A stretch of DNA of 64,000 nt from Pseudomonas alloputida. GTDB lineage: Bacteria > Pseudomonadota > Gammaproteobacteria > Pseudomonadales > Pseudomonadaceae. The notes below the pieces were generated by a model. The model was not told the DNA's origin, ran no database searches, and worked only from the letters and a program-made list of their open reading frames with translations. The stretch spans positions 2,515,501 through 2,579,500 of the forward strand of contig NZ_CP128540.1 of the NCBI RefSeq assembly GCF_021283545.2, read 5' to 3'. Position 1 is the first letter of the stretch; the number at the start of each line of letters is the position of its first letter. Below are positions 38,083-47,114 of this stretch, one piece after another. The position numbers were made by a program, and so were the translations under genes.

Positions 38083-38535
38083 CTACATGGGGAGCAACCG
38101 ATCCTGGATCACTTCCTTCATCACCAAGGTCGAGCTCAAGCGTTTCACATTGGGAATACTGGTCAGGTGCTCGTCATACAGCTTCTGAAACGCCGGCAGG
38201 TCCTTGGCTACCACATGCAGCAGGTAATCCGGGTCGCCGAACAGCCGCTGCGCTTCGACAATCTGCGGGATCTGCGCCAGTGCCGTTTCAAAGTCCGCCA
38301 CCGGCTGGCGGGTTACCTCGCGTAGCGTCACGAATACCAGCGCGGCAAAGTTCAGCCCAAGGGCGCTCGGTGCCAGCCGTGCGTGATAGCCCAGAATGGC
38401 TCCGGACTCTTCCAGTGCCTTCAAGCGCCGATGGCAGGGTGACAGGCTGAGCCCTACGCGGTCGGCCAGTTCGGTTACCGACAGGCGCCCGTCTTTTTGC
38501 AGCTCGGCAAGGATTTTTCGATCAGTTCTATCCAT
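38083..38535 (-). CDS. Lrp/AsnC-family transcriptional regulator
   Basis: Regulator of 150 residues: helix-turn-helix at 1-55 (MDRTDRKILAELQKDGRLSV, TELADRVGLSLSPCHRRLKAL) and a RAM/AsnC effector domain (about 70-145) that binds amino acids and forms octamers in homologues. Divergent from a LysE-type exporter gene, the classic arrangement in which an Lrp-type protein switches on export when an amino acid accumulates. Two inverted repeats lie between them. Confidence 0.9.
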   Translation of the reverse strand: MDRTDRKILAELQKDGRLSVTELADRVGLSLSPCHRRLKALEESGAILGYHARLAPSALGLNFAALVFVTLREVTRQPVADFETALAQIPQIVEAQRLFGDPDYLLHVVAKDLPAFQKLYDEHLTSIPNVKRLSSTLVMKEVIQDRLLPM

Positions 38536-38537
38536 TG

Positions 38538-38592
38538 GGAAGAATCTTCCAATTCAGGAATGCCATGGGGAAATATACGAAAGAATATCCCC
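38538..38592. promoter_or_regulatory. Lrp-type operator candidates
   Basis: Two inverted repeats between the divergent Lrp and LysE genes: GGAAGA-A-TCTTCC at 38538-38550, directly next to the Lrp start codon, and GGGGAAATA...AATATCCCC at 38567-38592 (7 of 9 positions pair). Confidence 0.5.
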
Positions 38593-38646
38593 GAGCGAAA
38601 TCCGTAATCTTTCGACATCCCAATGCAGTAGATAAGGAAGATTCAA

Positions 38647-39261
38647 GTGGCTATCAGTGTGCTGACGGCGTTCTGGGCTGTGTCGATGCTGTTCGTGATT
38701 ACCCCCGGTGCAGACTGGGCCTATGCCATCTCGGCCGGCATGCGTGGGCGCTGGGTGATGCCAGCGGTGGCGGGGATGTTGTCAGGGCATTTCCTGGCCA
38801 CGCTGGTGGTGGCGGCCGGGGTCGGCAGTTTGCTGGCAGGTCACCCGTTGGCGCTGACTTTGCTGACCCTGGCGGGGTGCACTTATTTGCTGTGGCTGGG
38901 CGGTAATCTGTTGCTCAGCCCGGCATTGCCGGCGGCCGGGCAGGGCGGCGCGGGGGAGTCGGGCTCACGCTGGGCGTTGAAGGGGTTTTGCGTCAGCGGC
39001 CTGAACCCCAAGGTATTCCTGCTGTTCCTGGCCCTGCTGCCGCAGTTCACCGACCCGCAGTCGAGCTGGCCTGTGCCCTTGCAGATCTTGTTGCTGGGGC
39101 TGGTCCACCTGTGCAGTTCGCTGGTGATCTACACGCTGGTCGGCTATGGCGCCAAAGCGGTGCTGAGCACCCGGCCGGGGGCGGCAAAGCTGGTCGGGCG
39201 GGTGTCGGGGATGGCGATGATTACCGTGGCCCTGGGCTTGATAGCCGGGCAAATGACCTGA
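38647..39261 (+). CDS. LysE/RhtB-family amino-acid exporter
   Basis: Six-helix inner-membrane exporter of 204 residues. The N-terminus MAISVLTAFWAVSMLFVITPGADWAYAISAG has the LysE/RhtB TPGAD motif, and GFCVSGLNPKVFLLFLALLPQF is the second family signature. GTG start with AAGGA seven bases upstream. Probably regulated by the divergent Lrp-type gene; the exported amino acid is unknown. Confidence 0.87.
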   Translation: MAISVLTAFWAVSMLFVITPGADWAYAISAGMRGRWVMPAVAGMLSGHFLATLVVAAGVGSLLAGHPLALTLLTLAGCTYLLWLGGNLLLSPALPAAGQGGAGESGSRWALKGFCVSGLNPKVFLLFLALLPQFTDPQSSWPVPLQILLLGLVHLCSSLVIYTLVGYGAKAVLSTRPGAAKLVGRVSGMAMITVALGLIAGQMT

Positions 39262-39327
39262 ATTTACCGGTTCAGAATGACTTCAGATACACTCGCTGCA
39301 CCCTCATGCACAACCAGGAAGTGCCCC

Positions 39328-39960
39328 ATGCCCGAAGCCACGCAACTGCTCACGTTCGCCCTGATTTGCCTCGGCATGGTCCTGACCCCAGGGCCGAACA
39401 TGATCTACCTGATTTCCCGCTCGATCTGTCAGGGCCGCCAAGCCGGGTTGATTTCGCTTGGCGGTGTGGCTCTGGGCTTCGTCATCTACATGTTCTGCGC
39501 GGCAATGGGCATCACGGCGCTGGTGATGGCAGTACCCTTTGCCTACGACGCGCTGCGCATCGGTGGCGCGCTGTACCTGTTGTACCTGGCCTGGCAGGCG
39601 CTGCGGCCGGGTGGCCAATCGCCGTTCCAGCTCCGTGAACTGCCCGCCGACAGCCCGCGGCGGCTATTCACCATGGGGTTTGCCACCAGCCTGCTCAACC
39701 CCAAGATTGCCGTCATGTACCTGTCGCTCATGCCGCAATTCATCGAACCGGGCCACGGCAGCGTGCTGTTGCAGTCGCTGGTGCTGGGTTCGACGCAGAT
39801 CGCCATCAGCGTTACGGTCAACGCGCTGATTACGATCATGGCCGGTTCCATCGCCGTGTTCCTGGCTGGCAGGCCGCTGTGGCAACAGGTTCAGCGTTGG
39901 TTGATGGGAACGGTGCTGGCGGGGCTGGCGGTGCGCATGCTGGCAGAAGGGCGCCGTTGA
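39328..39960 (+). CDS. LysE/RhtB-family exporter
   Basis: Second exporter of 210 residues with the same build: LICLGMVLTPGPNMIYLISRS at the N-terminus and GFATSLLNPKIAVMYLSLMPQF in the middle. It follows the first by 66 bases on the same strand, so the pair may be cotranscribed. ATG 39328 has AGGAAG upstream and starts right before helix 1. The two proteins differ clearly, so they are not a recent duplication. Confidence 0.85.
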   Translation: MPEATQLLTFALICLGMVLTPGPNMIYLISRSICQGRQAGLISLGGVALGFVIYMFCAAMGITALVMAVPFAYDALRIGGALYLLYLAWQALRPGGQSPFQLRELPADSPRRLFTMGFATSLLNPKIAVMYLSLMPQFIEPGHGSVLLQSLVLGSTQIAISVTVNALITIMAGSIAVFLAGRPLWQQVQRWLMGTVLAGLAVRMLAEGRR

Positions 39961-39982
39961 TCGCCTATTGCGATGCAAGGTA

Positions 39983-42166
39983 TCAGTGGCCGAATACTTT
40001 GCCGAGTATCTGGCACACCTGTTCTGCCGAGTAGGGTTTGGCCAGGAAGGTGAACCCTTGGTGCCCGCCTTCGGCAATCGCCTCGCTATAGCCCGAAGTC
40101 AGGATCACCGGCAACTGCGGGCGCTGGCGGCGAAGTTCGCGGGCCAGTGCCAAGCCACCCATGCCGGGCATGACCACATCGGAAAACACTGCATCAAAAT
40201 CACCTGCCGGGCCAGTCAACTGCGCCAGCGCTTCTTCTGCCGACCGTGCATAGCTGATTTGGTAGCCGTGGTCCTCGAGGAGCTGAGCTGTGAAACTGCC
40301 CAGGTCGGGATTGTCTTCTACCACCAGTATTCGTCGCCGCTCGCCCTCTACCTGTGGCTGGCTGCCGGCCGAGGCGTCTTCGGGCGCGGCTGCAGCTGGG
40401 GCCTCTTGCGGCAGATACAGGGTAAAGGTGGTGCCCTGGCCGGGGATGCTGTTCACCTGTACATCGCCCCCGGATTGCTTGGCGAAACCAAACACCTGCG
40501 ACAACCCGAGCCCGGTACCTTCACCTGGGGCCTTGGTGGTGAAGAACGGGTCGAAGATGCGCTCCAGCAACTCGGTGGCAATACCGACTCCGTTGTCGCT
40601 CACCGATATCGCCGCGAACGGGCCTGGCTGTGAAGGCTGACCGCGCAAGGCCGGCAGGCACTGGTCGGCCTGCAGGCGCAGCTGCAAGGCACCTTCGCCA
40701 GCCATGGCATCGCGGCCGTTGAGCATCAGGTTGATTATCGCGGTTTCCAACTGGCTGAGGTCGGCGCGGATGTGGCAGGGCGCTTGCGGTAACTGCAGCT
40801 CGACCCGGATGCGCGCGCCAGTGACGGTGTCGAGCATGTCGGCCATGGCCTCCAGCCGAGGCCCGGCCTCGAACACCTGTGGGCTGAGGGCCTGGCGTCG
40901 GGCGAAGGCCAGTAGCTGACCGGTCAGTTTGGCACCACGGTCGACCGTGTCGGACATGGTCTTGAGGTAGCGCTCGCGGCGCTCCTCGGCCAGGTTGGGG
41001 CGCTGCAGGAAGTGCAGCGACGAGCGGATGATGGTCAGCAGGTTATTGAAGTCGTGGGCTACCCCGCCGGTCAGCTGGCCAATGGCTTCCAGCTTCTGGG
41101 CTTGGCGCAGCACGGCCTCGGTGTGCAGCAACTGAGTGGTGCGTTCTTCGACGCGATGTTCCAAGGTGGTGTTGAGCGCTTCCAGGGCCGCCATCGCTTC
41201 GCGCACTTCGGCATGGGCCTGGGCCCGTTGTATGTGTGCCCAGCATCGCTCGGTCACTTCGCTGATCAGTGTTTGCTCGTAGTCGGTCCATGCCCGGGGT
41301 ACGCGGTCGTGAATCGCCATCAGCGCGGTCAGCCTGCCACCCTTGATCAGTGGCATGCAGATGGTGGCCGTAATGCCGATGGCCTGATAAGTCGCCGCCT
41401 CGTCAGCGGCCAGTTCGCGCAGGTTGTCATTGATCACCAGGGCCAGGCCGCTGCGCAGGCGGCTGACAGCCAGGCGGCCGAAGTCATGCAGGTGATAGTG
41501 GCCCACCAGGCGTGGTGAACCGGGGGTCACTGCATCGCCGCAAATGGTGAAACCGTCCTCGTCGGGGTCCATCACCGCATAGGCGCAGCTGGACAGGCCA
41601 AGGTGCTCGACCAGCATGCGGGTGGTGATGGCCATGATCTGGTCCGGGTCGGTCGCCTCGGTCACGGCTCGCCCGAGGGTATCGAGAAAGTTCAGGCGCT
41701 GGTTGGTGACCACGCTGGCGGTGGTTTCGGTGACCGTGTCGAGCATGCCCAGAATCTCGCCATCATGGCCGCGAATCGGGCTGTAGCAGAAGGTGAAATA
41801 GGCCCGCTCCAAACCTCCGTTGCGGTCGATCATCAGCGGGAAGTCTTCGATGTACACCGCTTCACCGGCCAACGCACGGTCCGCCATGCTGCTGATTTCA
41901 TCCCAGGCTTCGTGCCACACGTCGCGGAAGGGGATGCCCAAGGCCAGGGGCTTGCGACCGAGAATCGGCGTGAACGCATCGTTGTACAGGGTGATCAAGT
42001 CCGGGCCCCACAGCACGGCCTGCGGAAAGCGCGAGGCCAGGCACAGAGACATCGTGGTTTTCAGGGCGTCGGGCCAATGTTCCAGCGGGCCCAGGGGAGT
42101 GCTGGCCCAGTCGTGGTTGCGGATGCGTTCGGCCATTTGCCCGCCGCCGTCTAGCCATCTAGCCAT
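39983..42166 (-). CDS. Hybrid sensor histidine kinase (PAS-GAF-HisKA-HATPase-REC)
   Basis: Soluble 727-residue hybrid kinase. Domains: PAS (about 15-150; [25 protein letters not shown]), GAF (about 160-315), coiled coil (315-360), phosphoacceptor H371 in [11 protein letters not shown], ATPase with N483 ([10 protein letters not shown]), SDNGVGI (523-529) and [14 protein letters not shown], then a receiver domain with phospho-Asp D663 ([11 protein letters not shown]). The PAS start ([25 protein letters not shown]) is that of a common family of pseudomonad hybrid kinases. No output protein is encoded next to it, so its partner is elsewhere. Signal unknown; no membrane segments. Confidence 0.9.
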   Translation of the reverse strand: MARWLDGGGQMAERIRNHDWASTPLGPLEHWPDALKTTMSLCLASRFPQAVLWGPDLITLYNDAFTPILGRKPLALGIPFRDVWHEAWDEISSMADRALAGEAVYIEDFPLMIDRNGGLERAYFTFCYSPIRGHDGEILGMLDTVTETTASVVTNQRLNFLDTLGRAVTEATDPDQIMAITTRMLVEHLGLSSCAYAVMDPDEDGFTICGDAVTPGSPRLVGHYHLHDFGRLAVSRLRSGLALVINDNLRELAADEAATYQAIGITATICMPLIKGGRLTALMAIHDRVPRAWTDYEQTLISEVTERCWAHIQRAQAHAEVREAMAALEALNTTLEHRVEERTTQLLHTEAVLRQAQKLEAIGQLTGGVAHDFNNLLTIIRSSLHFLQRPNLAEERRERYLKTMSDTVDRGAKLTGQLLAFARRQALSPQVFEAGPRLEAMADMLDTVTGARIRVELQLPQAPCHIRADLSQLETAIINLMLNGRDAMAGEGALQLRLQADQCLPALRGQPSQPGPFAAISVSDNGVGIATELLERIFDPFFTTKAPGEGTGLGLSQVFGFAKQSGGDVQVNSIPGQGTTFTLYLPQEAPAAAAPEDASAGSQPQVEGERRRILVVEDNPDLGSFTAQLLEDHGYQISYARSAEEALAQLTGPAGDFDAVFSDVVMPGMGGLALARELRRQRPQLPVILTSGYSEAIAEGGHQGFTFLAKPYSAEQVCQILGKVFGH

Positions 42167-42285
42167 GTGCTTTGCCGGTCCTCTTTCTCAAGGCCCTTAG
42201 GGTGCACCGAGAATAGACCGTTGGCGAGGGTTTTGTGAGGGGCTGTGCCACTGCACGAGCCTCGGTAACTGCGCAATCCGGGTGA

Positions 42286-42310
42286 GTGCAGGTTCACCCG
42301 CGAAGAGGCC
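42286..42310. repeat. Partial REP element
   Basis: GGTTCACCCGCGAAGAGGCC, the right half of a REP, downstream of the Nudix gene. Confidence 0.6.
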
Positions 42311-42317
42311 GTACCGG

Positions 42318-42881
42318 CTAGCGCATGAAGTGCACCTTGCCGGTGTCATCATTGCCCATGTAAATGCCATACACCCCGGCCTGCCGCTCGAGGATGTAGC
42401 GTTCGAGAATTTGCCGGATGGCCGGGTAGTAGATTTCATCCCAAGGGATTTCATCCGGTTCGAAGAACTTGTACGCCAGCGTCTCCGGCCCATACTGCCC
42501 GGTCTCTTCGGTAACGATGGCACGGAAGATGATGTACACCTCGCTGATCTTTGGCACGCTGAAGATCGAATACGGCGAGACGATGTCTGCACGTACGCCG
42601 CTTTCTTCCCATACCTCGCGCAGCGCCGCCTGTTCGGTGGTTTCGCCAGCCTCCATGAACCCGGCAGGCAAGGTCCAGGTGCCGGGGCGAGGGGGGATGG
42701 CGCGCTGGCACAGCAGGTACTTTCCATCGCGCTCGATGATGCAGCCGGCGATGATCTTGGGGTTGATGTAATGGATGTAGCCGCAGCCGGTACAATGCAG
42801 GCGTTCGTGGGTATCGCCTGTGGGAACGCCCCGGGCCAGTTCCTTGGTGCAGTGCGGGCAGTAGCGCGGGGCATTGGGCAT
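42318..42881 (-). CDS. Nudix hydrolase with N-terminal zinc ribbon
   Basis: Protein of 187 residues. The Nudix box is complete: GFMEAGETTEQAALREVWEE then SGV (about 73-95). An N-terminal zinc ribbon with CPHC and CTGC (residues 8-11 and 30-33) resembles that of NudC-type NADH pyrophosphatases, but the protein is shorter and lacks the NudC SQPWPFPxS motif, so the substrate is an unknown nucleoside diphosphate derivative. The start codon lies two bases after the GntR stop on the same strand, so it is probably cotranscribed with that regulator. Confidence 0.85.
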   Translation of the reverse strand: MPNAPRYCPHCTKELARGVPTGDTHERLHCTGCGYIHYINPKIIAGCIIERDGKYLLCQRAIPPRPGTWTLPAGFMEAGETTEQAALREVWEESGVRADIVSPYSIFSVPKISEVYIIFRAIVTEETGQYGPETLAYKFFEPDEIPWDEIYYPAIRQILERYILERQAGVYGIYMGNDDTGKVHFMR

Positions 42882-42883
42882 GA

Positions 42884-43636
42884 TCAGCGACCTATGCGGG
42901 GTTCCTTCAGGGCCAAGGGTTCGACAATGTCGCGCACCTTGGCGTTGTCATCCTGCTTCTGGCGCAGGTAGTCCAGGGCCACCTTGGCGGCGGCGCGGAC
43001 GTGGTCGACCGAGGCCTGGTGGGCCACCAGCGGGTCGCCGCCCTTGATGGCCTCGACGATCTTTTCCATTTCGCGGTTGCTGGCGCCGCGGCGGTTTTCC
43101 TGCGATACCGAGGTGGCGCGCAGGTAGCTGATGCGTGCTTGCAACTGGCGCAGCTGCTGGGCCGCCACCTGGTTGCCAGAGCCTTCCAGCAGCACATCGT
43201 AGAAACCTTGTACCGAGTCCAGCACCTGTTGCAACTCGCCTTCTTCCAGTGCTTCGCGGTTCACTTCCAGCGCGCGTTCCAGCGCACGGATGTCCTTGGC
43301 CTTGGCGTTGAGGGTGAACAGTTGCACGATCAGGCCTTCGAGCACACAGCGCAGCTCATAGATGTCACGTGCGTCTTCCAGGGTGATGATGGCCACGCGC
43401 GGGCCTTTGGCGTCGGCGAACTCGACCAGGCCTTCGGACTCCAGGTGACGCAGCGCTTCACGTACCGAAGTGCGGCTGACGCCGAGGCGGTCGCACAGGT
43501 CGCGCTCGACCAGGCGGTCGCCGGGCAACAGGTGAAAGTTCATGATTGCGGTGCGCAGCTTGTCGAGCACGATTTCGCGCAGAGTAACGGGGTTGCGGTT
43601 GACCTTGAAGCTGTCGTCGAGTGGCTGGCGTTTCAT
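42884..43636 (-). CDS. GntR-family regulator, FadR/FCD type
   Basis: Regulator of 250 residues. Winged helix-turn-helix at about 18-82 (LREIVLDKLRTAIMNFHLLP, then GDRLVERDLCDRLGVSRTSVREALRHLE) and a helical FCD ligand domain (about 95-220) with the metal/acid-binding arginine and histidine region ELRCVLEGLI and AHQASVDHV. It lies at the end of the putative heterocycle cluster. FCD-type GntR proteins bind short palindromes with a TGGTATACCA-like core, exactly the sequence at three promoters of this cluster, so it is the likely local repressor. Effector probably an intermediate of the pathway. Confidence 0.88.
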   Translation of the reverse strand: MKRQPLDDSFKVNRNPVTLREIVLDKLRTAIMNFHLLPGDRLVERDLCDRLGVSRTSVREALRHLESEGLVEFADAKGPRVAIITLEDARDIYELRCVLEGLIVQLFTLNAKAKDIRALERALEVNREALEEGELQQVLDSVQGFYDVLLEGSGNQVAAQQLRQLQARISYLRATSVSQENRRGASNREMEKIVEAIKGGDPLVAHQASVDHVRAAAKVALDYLRQKQDDNAKVRDIVEPLALKEPRIGR

Positions 43637-43724
43637 CAGGTGCGCTCTTTATGAGGCTGTTGCGCCAACATCGCGGAATGCCCCGAACCGAGGCTTTCCA
43701 TGCAGTGGTTCGAACAGCCCGTTG

Positions 43725-44114
43725 TTAACGGGTTGGCTCCGCATCGGCTTCGGCAAACGCTTCACGGGCCAGGCGGAAACTGTCCACCGCCGCGGGTACG
43801 CCGCAATAAATGCCGACCTGGAGCAGGATTTCGCGAATCTGTTCACGGCTCAGCCCATTGCGCAGGGCACCGCGAATGTGCAACTTGAGCTCGTGGGGCC
43901 TGTTGAGCGCGGAAATCATGGCCAAGTTTATCATGCTGCGCTCTTTCAGCGACAAGCCTTCGCGGCCCCAGACGTGACCCCAGCAATACTCGGTGACCAG
44001 CTCCTGCAACGGTTTGGTGAATTCATCTGCGTTCTGGATCGAGCGGTTGACGTAGTCCTCGCCCAGTACCTGGGTGCGGATTTTCAGGCCCTTTTCGTAC
44101 TTTTCATTGCTCAT
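43725..44114 (-). CDS. 4-carboxymuconolactone decarboxylase-like protein (PcaC family)
   Basis: Protein of 129 residues of the AhpD/CMD fold, the same length as PcaC and similar along its whole length (KYEKGLKIRTQVLGEDYVNR; ELKLHIRGALRNGLSREQIREILLQVGIYCGVPAA). It lacks the AhpD CxxC redox pair, so a decarboxylase or hydratase-like role is likelier than peroxidase. pca genes proper are not nearby; here it sits between the flavin-reductase operon and the GntR gene, suggesting it decarboxylates or isomerises an intermediate of the unknown pathway. ATG 44114 gives the family length. Confidence 0.83.
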   Translation of the reverse strand: MSNEKYEKGLKIRTQVLGEDYVNRSIQNADEFTKPLQELVTEYCWGHVWGREGLSLKERSMINLAMISALNRPHELKLHIRGALRNGLSREQIREILLQVGIYCGVPAAVDSFRLAREAFAEADAEPTR

Positions 44115-44185
44115 GTGCAGTACTCCGGCATAAAAAAGGGGCCGCAACCGAGGGTGAGACGATTAGCGCGACCCCTGAAAACAGG

Positions 44186-44217
44186 GGCATCTTCGCGGGC
44201 AAGCCCGCGAAGATGCC
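44186..44217. repeat. Perfect REP-like hairpin inside the catabolic cluster
   Basis: GGCATCTTCGCGGGC, two bases AA, GCCCGCGAAGATGCC: a perfect 15-bp inverted repeat between the flavin reductase and PcaC-like genes. A second small hairpin, CCCCTG-AAAA-CAGGGG (44172-44187), overlaps its left edge. No T run; may attenuate or stabilise the transcript. Confidence 0.75.
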
Positions 44218-44236
44218 AACATCGACTCAAGATGTA

Positions 44237-44722
44237 TCAGCCAAGTGGCGGCAGGGCGCCGAGCTTGCCCTTGTGGTACACCATCGGGGTCATCGGCTGC
44301 TCAGGCAACACCAGGTTCTTCACCGCGCCGACAATGATCGCGTGGTCACCGCCGTCGTACTCGCGCCACAATTCGCACTCGATGATCGCCGTGGCCTTGG
44401 CCAGCAGGGGGTTGCCCAGCTCGCTCAGGTGCCACTCGACGCCCTTGGCCTTGTCCTTGCCCTTGCCTGCGAAGGCATACGCCTCGGCGGTCTGGTCGGC
44501 GGACAGCAGGTGGATGGCGAACTGCTTGCTGTCGCGCAGGATCGGGTAGGTGTCGGAGGCGTAGTTGGGGCAGAACAGCACCAGCGCCGGGTCGATCGAC
44601 AGCGCGCTGAATGCACTGGCGGTGATGCCGACGATGCCGCCGTCGGCGTCCAGGGTGGTCACTATCGTGACGCCGGATGGGAAGGAGCCCATCACGTCTT
44701 TGTAGATGCCGGGTTCGATCAT
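44237..44722 (-). CDS. RutF-like flavin reductase (first copy)
   Basis: NAD(P)H:flavin oxidoreductase of 161 residues with a split-barrel FMN-binding fold. Family segments are GSFPSGVTIVTTLDADGGIVGITASAFSALSIDPALVLFCPN and GGDHAIIVGAVKNL. It would supply reduced FMN or FAD to a flavin monooxygenase, as RutF does for RutA. It aligns without gaps to the second copy at 49097 (about two thirds identical by eye). Thirteen bases separate it from the aldehyde dehydrogenase stop, so it is the last gene of the DUF1185-hydrolase-ALDH operon. Confidence 0.87.
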   Translation of the reverse strand: MIEPGIYKDVMGSFPSGVTIVTTLDADGGIVGITASAFSALSIDPALVLFCPNYASDTYPILRDSKQFAIHLLSADQTAEAYAFAGKGKDKAKGVEWHLSELGNPLLAKATAIIECELWREYDGGDHAIIVGAVKNLVLPEQPMTPMVYHKGKLGALPPLG

Positions 44723-44734
44723 CTCGTGTTCCTC

Positions 44735-46216
44735 CTAGCGCATCACGAACGGGTCGGGCATCGGCGCGGTGGACAAGTTGATCCACACGGTCTTCAGCTC
44801 GGTATAGGCCAGCACCGAATCGATGCCGCTCTCACGGCCGTAGCCGCTGTTCTTGAAACCACCTATCGGTGCCATGGCCGACACGGCACGGTAGGTGTTG
44901 ACCCAGATGATCCCCGAACGCACGTCGCGGGCCAGGCGGTGGGCACGGCCCAGATCGCGCGTCCAGATGCCGGCAGCCAGGCCGAATTGCGAGTCGTTGG
45001 CCATGGCCAGGGCTTCTTCTTCGGTCTTGAAGCGAATTACTGCGGCGACCGGGCCGAACACTTCTTCCTGCATGATGGTCATCGCGTTGCTGTCGCACTC
45101 GAACAGGGTCGGCTCGTAGAACCAGCCGTCACCTTCAACGTCGGCACGCTTTCCGCCCATGTGCAGTTTGGCGCCTTCGGCCTTGGCCGCCGCCACCAGG
45201 CCTTCGACGACTGCCAGCTGTTGCGCGGTGGCCATCGGGCCCATTTCGCTGGCGTCGTCCTGCGGGTTGCCGATGCGGATGCGCTTGGCGCGGGCAATCA
45301 GGCGCTCGACGAACTCGTCGAAGATTTCATCCTGCACCAGCAGGCGCGAGCCGGCCACGCAGCTTTGCCCGGACGCGGCATAGATGCCGGCCACGGCGCC
45401 ATTGATGGCGCTGTCCAGGTCGGCGTCGGCGAAGATGATGTTCGGCGACTTGCCGCCCAGTTCCAGCGACAGCTTGGCGAAGTTTTCGGCGCTGCTGCGT
45501 ACCACGTGGCGGGCGGTGGCGGCACCGCCGGTGAAGGCGATCTTGCGCACCAGCGGGTGGCGGGTCAGCGCCGCGCCGGTGCTGGGGCCGTAGCCGGTGA
45601 CCACGTTGACCACACCGGCCGGGAAGCCGGCCTCAAGGGCCAGTCGGGCCAGCTCGAGGATGGTTGCCGAGGCGTGCTCGGACGGTTTGAGCACGATGGT
45701 GTTGCCGGCAGCCAAGGCCGGCGCCAGCTTGATCGCGGTGAGGTACAGCGGGCTGTTCCACGGGATGATCCCGGCAACCACGCCGATTGGCTCGTGCACG
45801 GTGTAGGCGAACAGGTCGGGTTTGTCCAACGGCAGGGTGCCGCCTTCGAGCTTGTCGGCCAGGCCCGCAGTGTAGTGGAAGAACTCCGGCAGATAGCCGA
45901 CCTGACCGCGGGTTTCGCGGATCAGCTTGCCGTTGTCACGGCTCTCCAGTTGGGCCAGGTGCTCCTTGTTCTCGGCAATCAGGTCACCCAGACGACGCAG
46001 CAGCTTGCCGCGGGCGGTAGCGGTGATGCTGCGCCACGCCTTGCTGTCGAAGGCACGCTGGGCGGCCTGAACGGCCAGCTCCACATCGGCTTCATCGGCG
46101 TCGGGCAGTTGCGCCCAGGCCTGGGCGGTGGCCGGGTTGAGGCTGTCGAAGGTCTTGCCGCTCTGGGCATCGCGCCATTGGCCGTCGATGCACATCTGGA
46201 AACGAACGAGGGTCAT
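44735..46216 (-). CDS. NAD(P)-dependent aldehyde dehydrogenase
   Basis: ALDH-superfamily enzyme of 493 residues oxidising an aldehyde to its acid. Catalytic C286 (GQSCVAGSR), general base E252 (LELGGKSPN) and oxyanion N154 (IPWNSPL) are present. The overall pattern is that of the betaine/gamma-aminobutyraldehyde/semialdehyde group (ALDH9/ALDH2-like). The start codon overlaps the hydrolase stop (ATGA), so the two are translationally coupled. In a heterocycle pathway it would oxidise a semialdehyde formed after ring opening; substrate unknown. Confidence 0.88.
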   Translation of the reverse strand: MTLVRFQMCIDGQWRDAQSGKTFDSLNPATAQAWAQLPDADEADVELAVQAAQRAFDSKAWRSITATARGKLLRRLGDLIAENKEHLAQLESRDNGKLIRETRGQVGYLPEFFHYTAGLADKLEGGTLPLDKPDLFAYTVHEPIGVVAGIIPWNSPLYLTAIKLAPALAAGNTIVLKPSEHASATILELARLALEAGFPAGVVNVVTGYGPSTGAALTRHPLVRKIAFTGGAATARHVVRSSAENFAKLSLELGGKSPNIIFADADLDSAINGAVAGIYAASGQSCVAGSRLLVQDEIFDEFVERLIARAKRIRIGNPQDDASEMGPMATAQQLAVVEGLVAAAKAEGAKLHMGGKRADVEGDGWFYEPTLFECDSNAMTIMQEEVFGPVAAVIRFKTEEEALAMANDSQFGLAAGIWTRDLGRAHRLARDVRSGIIWVNTYRAVSAMAPIGGFKNSGYGRESGIDSVLAYTELKTVWINLSTAPMPDPFVMR

Positions 46217-47046
46217 GCAACAATCCCCTTGGCGGATTCGGTGAGGGTGCGGGCTTGGGTGAGGAAGTCCAGCAGCATCTTGTTGACTTCACGCGGTGCT
46301 TCCACCGGCATCATATGCCGTTGCTCGGCGAGGACCACACTGCGTGCGCCAGGAATGCAGGCGGCGAGCTGGCGGGTCATGGCCGGGGTGGAGCCCGAGT
46401 CGAGTTCGCCGGTGGCGATCAGCGTCGGCACCTGGATACTGCCCAGGTCGTCGGCGCGGTACATGTCCTGAGTGGCGAACAGCGAATAAGTGGTGTGGTA
46501 GCCCTGCGGGTCGTTGCTCGCCAGTACCTGGCGAATGGCGGCGACCTGCGCGGGGTTGGCAGCCTTGTATTCACGGCTGAACCAGCGGTCCAGGGCAGCA
46601 TCGACGTTGGCGTCTGGGCCCAGCTCCGCCGCTTGGGCAGCGCGGGCGATCACCCCGGCACTTTGCTCGGGGGTGCGGTTGAACACGCTGTTGAGCACGA
46701 CCAGTGCAGCCAGGCGCTGCGGGTAATTGAGGGCGAATGCACGGGCAACCAGGCCGCCCATGGAGAAGCCGATCACGGTGGCTTGTGCAATTTGCAGGTG
46801 GTCAAGCAGTTCGGCGAGCTGGTCGGCATAGCCTTCCAGCGGTGTGTCGGCGGCCGGTACGCGGCTTTGACCGTGGCCGAGCATGTCGTAGGCGATGACG
46901 CGGTAGTCGTTGGCCAGGCCAACGAACTGACCGCCCCACATTTCCTTGTTCAGGCCCACGCCGTGGATCAGCACCACGGGTTGGCCCTGGCCGACATCCA
47001 GATAGCTGGTGCCGGCAGGTGTGCGTTCAGCGACAGGCTGAATCAT
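46213..47046 (-). CDS. Alpha/beta hydrolase (RutD/PcaD-like)
   Basis: Serine hydrolase of 277 residues with nucleophile S95 (GFSMGG), acid D216 (ATGELDSGSTP) and H244 (EQRHMMPVEAP). The oxyanion HGVGLNKEMWG motif is typical of 3-oxoadipate enol-lactonase and RutD types. It likely cleaves an ester, lactone or enamine/amide intermediate. The ATG at 47046 gives the family length; the in-frame upstream part is not conserved. It lies 68 bases downstream of the DUF1185 gene and overlaps the ALDH start by four bases. Confidence 0.83.
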   Translation of the reverse strand: MIQPVAERTPAGTSYLDVGQGQPVVLIHGVGLNKEMWGGQFVGLANDYRVIAYDMLGHGQSRVPAADTPLEGYADQLAELLDHLQIAQATVIGFSMGGLVARAFALNYPQRLAALVVLNSVFNRTPEQSAGVIARAAQAAELGPDANVDAALDRWFSREYKAANPAQVAAIRQVLASNDPQGYHTTYSLFATQDMYRADDLGSIQVPTLIATGELDSGSTPAMTRQLAACIPGARSVVLAEQRHMMPVEAPREVNKMLLDFLTQARTLTESAKGIVA

Positions 47047-47114
47047 GGAGGGCGCTCCTTGAAGGTCGGGCGCGGCGGGTAAGCACGCCACGCCCCGGCC
47101 CGTCTTGGTTGTTG

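Noticed and set aside
44213..46471. Long plus-strand open frame (about 752 codons) opposite the flavin reductase and aldehyde dehydrogenase
   Set aside because: Antisense shadow: no domain, no ribosome site, composition set by the codon bias of the opposite strand.
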